Shown here one piece after another: positions 60,640 to 64,000 of a stretch of DNA of 64,000 nucleotides. Source of the DNA: Flaveria trinervia (lineage: Eukaryota > Streptophyta > Magnoliopsida > Asterales > Asteraceae). Numbering within the stretch: the first letter of the stretch is position 1; each line of letters opens with the position of its first letter. The DNA is taken from the NCBI GenBank assembly GCA_025506515.1, contig CM046453.1:4682410-4746409 (forward strand), in the 5' to 3' direction. The position numbers and the translations under genes were made by a program. The notes under the pieces were generated by a model. The model made no database searches. It was not told the DNA's origin and was given only the letters and a program-made list of their open reading frames with translations.

Positions 60640-61804
60640 TCTATAAATACTAATAAAAAAAGTTTTTGTGTGTCACTTTTCACAATTCTAAATCTACTAA
60701 ATTTCATTTTCTCGTTTCTATCTCCTAATAAATATCACATTAAATACAAATGATATTATTCAATTCTTTTTATATTACATATATACTTTTTTAAAATGAT
60801 CTTTCTACAAATGCAATTTTTAAGTAAATAAAATTTTTTATAAATAAGAATGTTTTTCAAAAAAAAATTTAAAACTTCAAAAAAACACAATATATTTTAA
60901 AACCTATGACTTTTAAAAATAATTCTTATGAAACAAAAGTAATTAAAATTTTAAGTTATAATAAATAAATTATTAAAAATGACACATTTTTAAAAATGAT
61001 TTGTTTTGAAACAAATTGTTTAAAAACCAATTAAAAAAGCAAACAAACTAAAAACAAGTATAAAATATGATATCGTTATTTTATCACTCGTATATAATAT
61101 TAATCATACCTATAACTTATAATAAAGCAAAGAATCTTTTACAACTTGTCACTTTCTTAACTCGTATTTTTGACACTTGTTAATTTTCTAGATATTAACA
61201 AATAAATTTTCACTCCAAAAGGATATTATAATAATTTAAATTCTCATATAAATTTCTCTCTCTTATTAAAAAAAATTTTATTAGTTACTATGTTTCTCTC
61301 TCTTATTTAATTTTTTTTAAATCAACTATCTTCTTTTAAAATAGATTTTATGAAGGAAATTAGAAATTACTTCTTTTAATCAATATCTAAATAATAAGAA
61401 ACTAAACTTTTATATAATATGAAATTTTCTAAAACATTAAATATTTTTAAACAAAATATTTTAAATCATTTTGTTTAAAAAAATTATAAATAGGTGAAAT
61501 ATTTTAAAATAATCTGAAACAATAAAGATGTTTTTTTATAAAAAATCTAAAAATGAATGTTTAAAATGAAAATTTTAACATTTTAAGAAAGTTAAAAATA
61601 GTATAATTGTTTTATTTCTTAAACAAAAGTATATATAATTTTAATTATATTTTATATTAAAATATTATAATTAAAGTAACTATTTATACTTAATTAACAT
61701 TATATTTTATCTTCAAAACATGATTTTATAATACATAAATTTTTATTAATAATTATTTAATATTTTATTTATTCAATCTGTGTATTACATGAAGACTAAC
61801 CTAG
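60640..61804 (+). mobile_element. Helitron-like element B, full length
   Basis: It starts TCTATAAATACTAATAAAAA after an A and ends CTAG (61801-61804) before a T. The hairpin before the end (CTGTGTATTACATG) has lost some pairing. Length is 1165 bp against 1160 for element A, and blocks agree along the whole length. It has no coding capacity, so any movement would have needed proteins from elsewhere. Confidence 0.72.
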
Positions 61805-64000
61805 TTAGCTATATATGCAACTTTACTAATATTTAATTAATACAAATAAAAAATTTGGTTTCAACATGACTTAGAACCATGATAGACGTGTGGGGTGTGA
61901 GCGCAAAACACACAAGGAATAGCACGTGACAAAAATCCAGATATCTTTTAGTTTTTAAAAGATATAATTTTCTATGTTAGTAATTTAATTATTGCTATTA
62001 GAGCAATCAATTTTCCAACTAATTTAATAAATAAAGATCTAAACTATGGAGTAATACCAATCATGAAAAATACATGTGCTACGAGTCGGGTTTATAGGTT
62101 GGCGAGTGTATGAAAATGACCCGTTTAATTTGTATTTTTTTAAAATTTTATACTTTTATACATATTATATAATACTAATTACTAACTTTGTTATATATAT
62201 TTAGTTGTACTATGTGCATAATGGGTTGTACCCATCTCGTTTTTTAATTTTAAATTTTTAACTTTTTTATTTTAACTTAATACTTCTACTTTTTACAATT
62301 TAACCCAAATATATATTTTTTTACTTCTAACTTTGGTACCCTATACATTTCATATTTTATATATTTTTTATTTTTTGCTCAAAATTTTACGAGTTAAAAC
62401 ACTGTAACATTCATGTGTGGTTTAACGTTTTTACGAATAATTTTTCCCATTTAACCGCCCTGTCGCACGTGTTGGTCCTAGATCAACTTACTTATTGTTC
62501 TAATTATTTTATTTTCGCATTTGTAGTTCAACGTGTTTGATTCTATTTTTTAAAAAAATATGAGCCCTGTCAGTGTTGTTCAATGAAGGTGGTGTGTTAT
62601 TGATGTTGCTTGATATGGTTTTACGCCCCCTGTTGCAACGTAAGAGGTTTAATACTAGTTAATACTATAATTACTACTTTTCAATTACAATTACATATAA
62701 AGCATTTGTATTTTAATTATTAGATCTTAGGTCAATTTCTCTTTTAAACTTTGGAATAAAATATCCAGACGAGAATTGCATATATGTATGTAAATAACAC
62801 TTTAACTAAGACATATAAGTTGGATACGTGATCACATCATCATCTTATTTTTCTCGTTCACATATTATGCATCATTTAGGTATATGTGTATTTACTTAGG
62901 TTTGTGAAAGTATATGTGGATTATTGTTTTAGATTTTTTTGAAGTTGCCTTTAATTCTTTTTGTGGTCCAAGTCGTTGAAAGTGGTTTTGACGCTTAGAC
63001 TATGTTGTCTGAATGTTGAACCCAAAAAGATTCATAAATGGAATATGACAAAGTACATATGATAAAAATATATCTATCTGGTAGTTTAATTATGTTAGCA
63101 ATGTAAATTGAAATTTAATATTTTGACTATTACTAATTATTCAATAGAAATTTATAATGTTAGTTTGACCAGTGAAAATTTTACATTTGTTTTTTCCACT
63201 TTGTTTATATGTTTTCTATTTTGATGATAATCATTATTGTGATAAAAACTGAGTGCAAATTAAATATTAATATTTGATGATTATGTTATTATAAATGTTA
63301 TTGCTAACAAAAATGAATTTTAGGAATGTCATTATCAAATTGTTAGTATTGATTATTGTTAGTCAATAGATACATAATAGTTTGAGTTATTAAAATACAT
63401 TTATCTTATAAACAAAACATTGTAAAGTTTTATAGTAGATAATAAAAAGAATTAATGAATAAAAGGCCAAAATAGTAACTTAACTAAAAATCGTAGATTA
63501 TCAACTAAACATACTTAGTATACCATTAGTGGATTTTTGTCGATTAAGTGATAGAGACAAAAGCTTAATACGCTAATAATCTTTTATTTACATAAGGTTT
63601 TAGAATTTTATCTTTTTGCTTGTCTCTATAAAATAATTTATTTTTAATATACGAAGAAAAAAACAAAACGTTTTGATATTTTATAAATGCAAGTTGGATT
63701 TTAATAATCTAAACTATTACCTATTAATCAATAATAATCCATACTATCAATTTGGTTGGTAATACAGTATTAGCAAATTGGATTACTAATACTTTCAACT
63801 TTCACTTTATTAGCAACAACAGTCTCAGTAACTTGATTTTCAATTTTTTATGTTGAATATGGACTTGATTCGGTTGGCAACAATAATTATGAACGGAATT
63901 AAGAAACATACAAGCTAAATTAAGACTAAATAGATACAAATCGAGCGTAAAAAATTAAAAATCATATCAATGCGACTGTTGTTGATTAGGGCTGCAAATG
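61805..64000. other. Intergenic AT-rich stretch to the window end
   Basis: There is no recognised gene. The last bases (AGGGCTGCAAATG, 63987-63999) look like the start of a hAT-like element of the type at 5704. Confidence 0.4.

Overview
This is AT-rich nuclear DNA of a flowering plant. It has long stretches without genes, GT-AG introns, many transposon relics and only two genes that look intact. A daisy-family (Asteraceae) origin is my inference from the large LTR family that starts TGTCACACCC and ends GGATGTCACA. Nothing here fixes the species.

Intact genes. (1) A six-exon plus-strand gene (14005-17104) encodes a 413-residue plant O-fucosyltransferase-like protein of the MANNAN SYNTHESIS-RELATED (MSR, GT106) type, a predicted type II Golgi protein. 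It has a TATA box and a poly(A) signal. (2) A single-exon minus-strand gene (27699-27929) encodes a conserved small plant zinc-ribbon-like protein starting near LLFVCNVEEKEL, with a TATA box at 28031-28040. They look unrelated to each other.

Layout. 1-13 kb: an old solo LTR with target-site duplication (1791-4234), hAT-like MITEs, a fold-back element (7078-7916), a nearly perfect 1.27-kb tandem duplication (7401-9941), and a mitochondrial insertion with a broken trnS-GCU (about 12820-12899). 13-18 kb: the MSR gene. 18-35 kb: a TIR element with a SINE nested in it, a long-TIR Mutator-like element, a fragment of the first LTR family, a Cassandra-like LTR carrying 5S rRNA-like sequence (24006-24270), the zinc-ribbon gene, a Copia RNase H relic, a second SINE and a Helitron-like element. 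35-38 kb: the oddest region. A Helitron PIF1-helicase relic abuts a minus-strand Athila ORF1-like pseudogene that is bracketed by two clusters of CpG-rich palindromes. 38-48 kb: several Helitron-like elements in both orientations, MITEs and a second copy of the TIR element. 48-58 kb: an orphan promoter-like block, a 2.56-kb solo LTR with a perfect 5-bp target duplication (51023-53578), and a many-exon CACTA-type gene relic with DUF8039-like and Ulp1-protease-like parts, ending at a CACTA terminus (58283). 58-64 kb: a LINE zinc-knuckle relic and another full-length Helitron-like element.

Most of the DNA records successive insertion and decay. Stop codons in the transposon genes, and the altered end of the older LTR, fit C-to-T change at methylated sites. 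The main candidate for undescribed biology is the palindrome-bracketed element at 35.4-37.6 kb.
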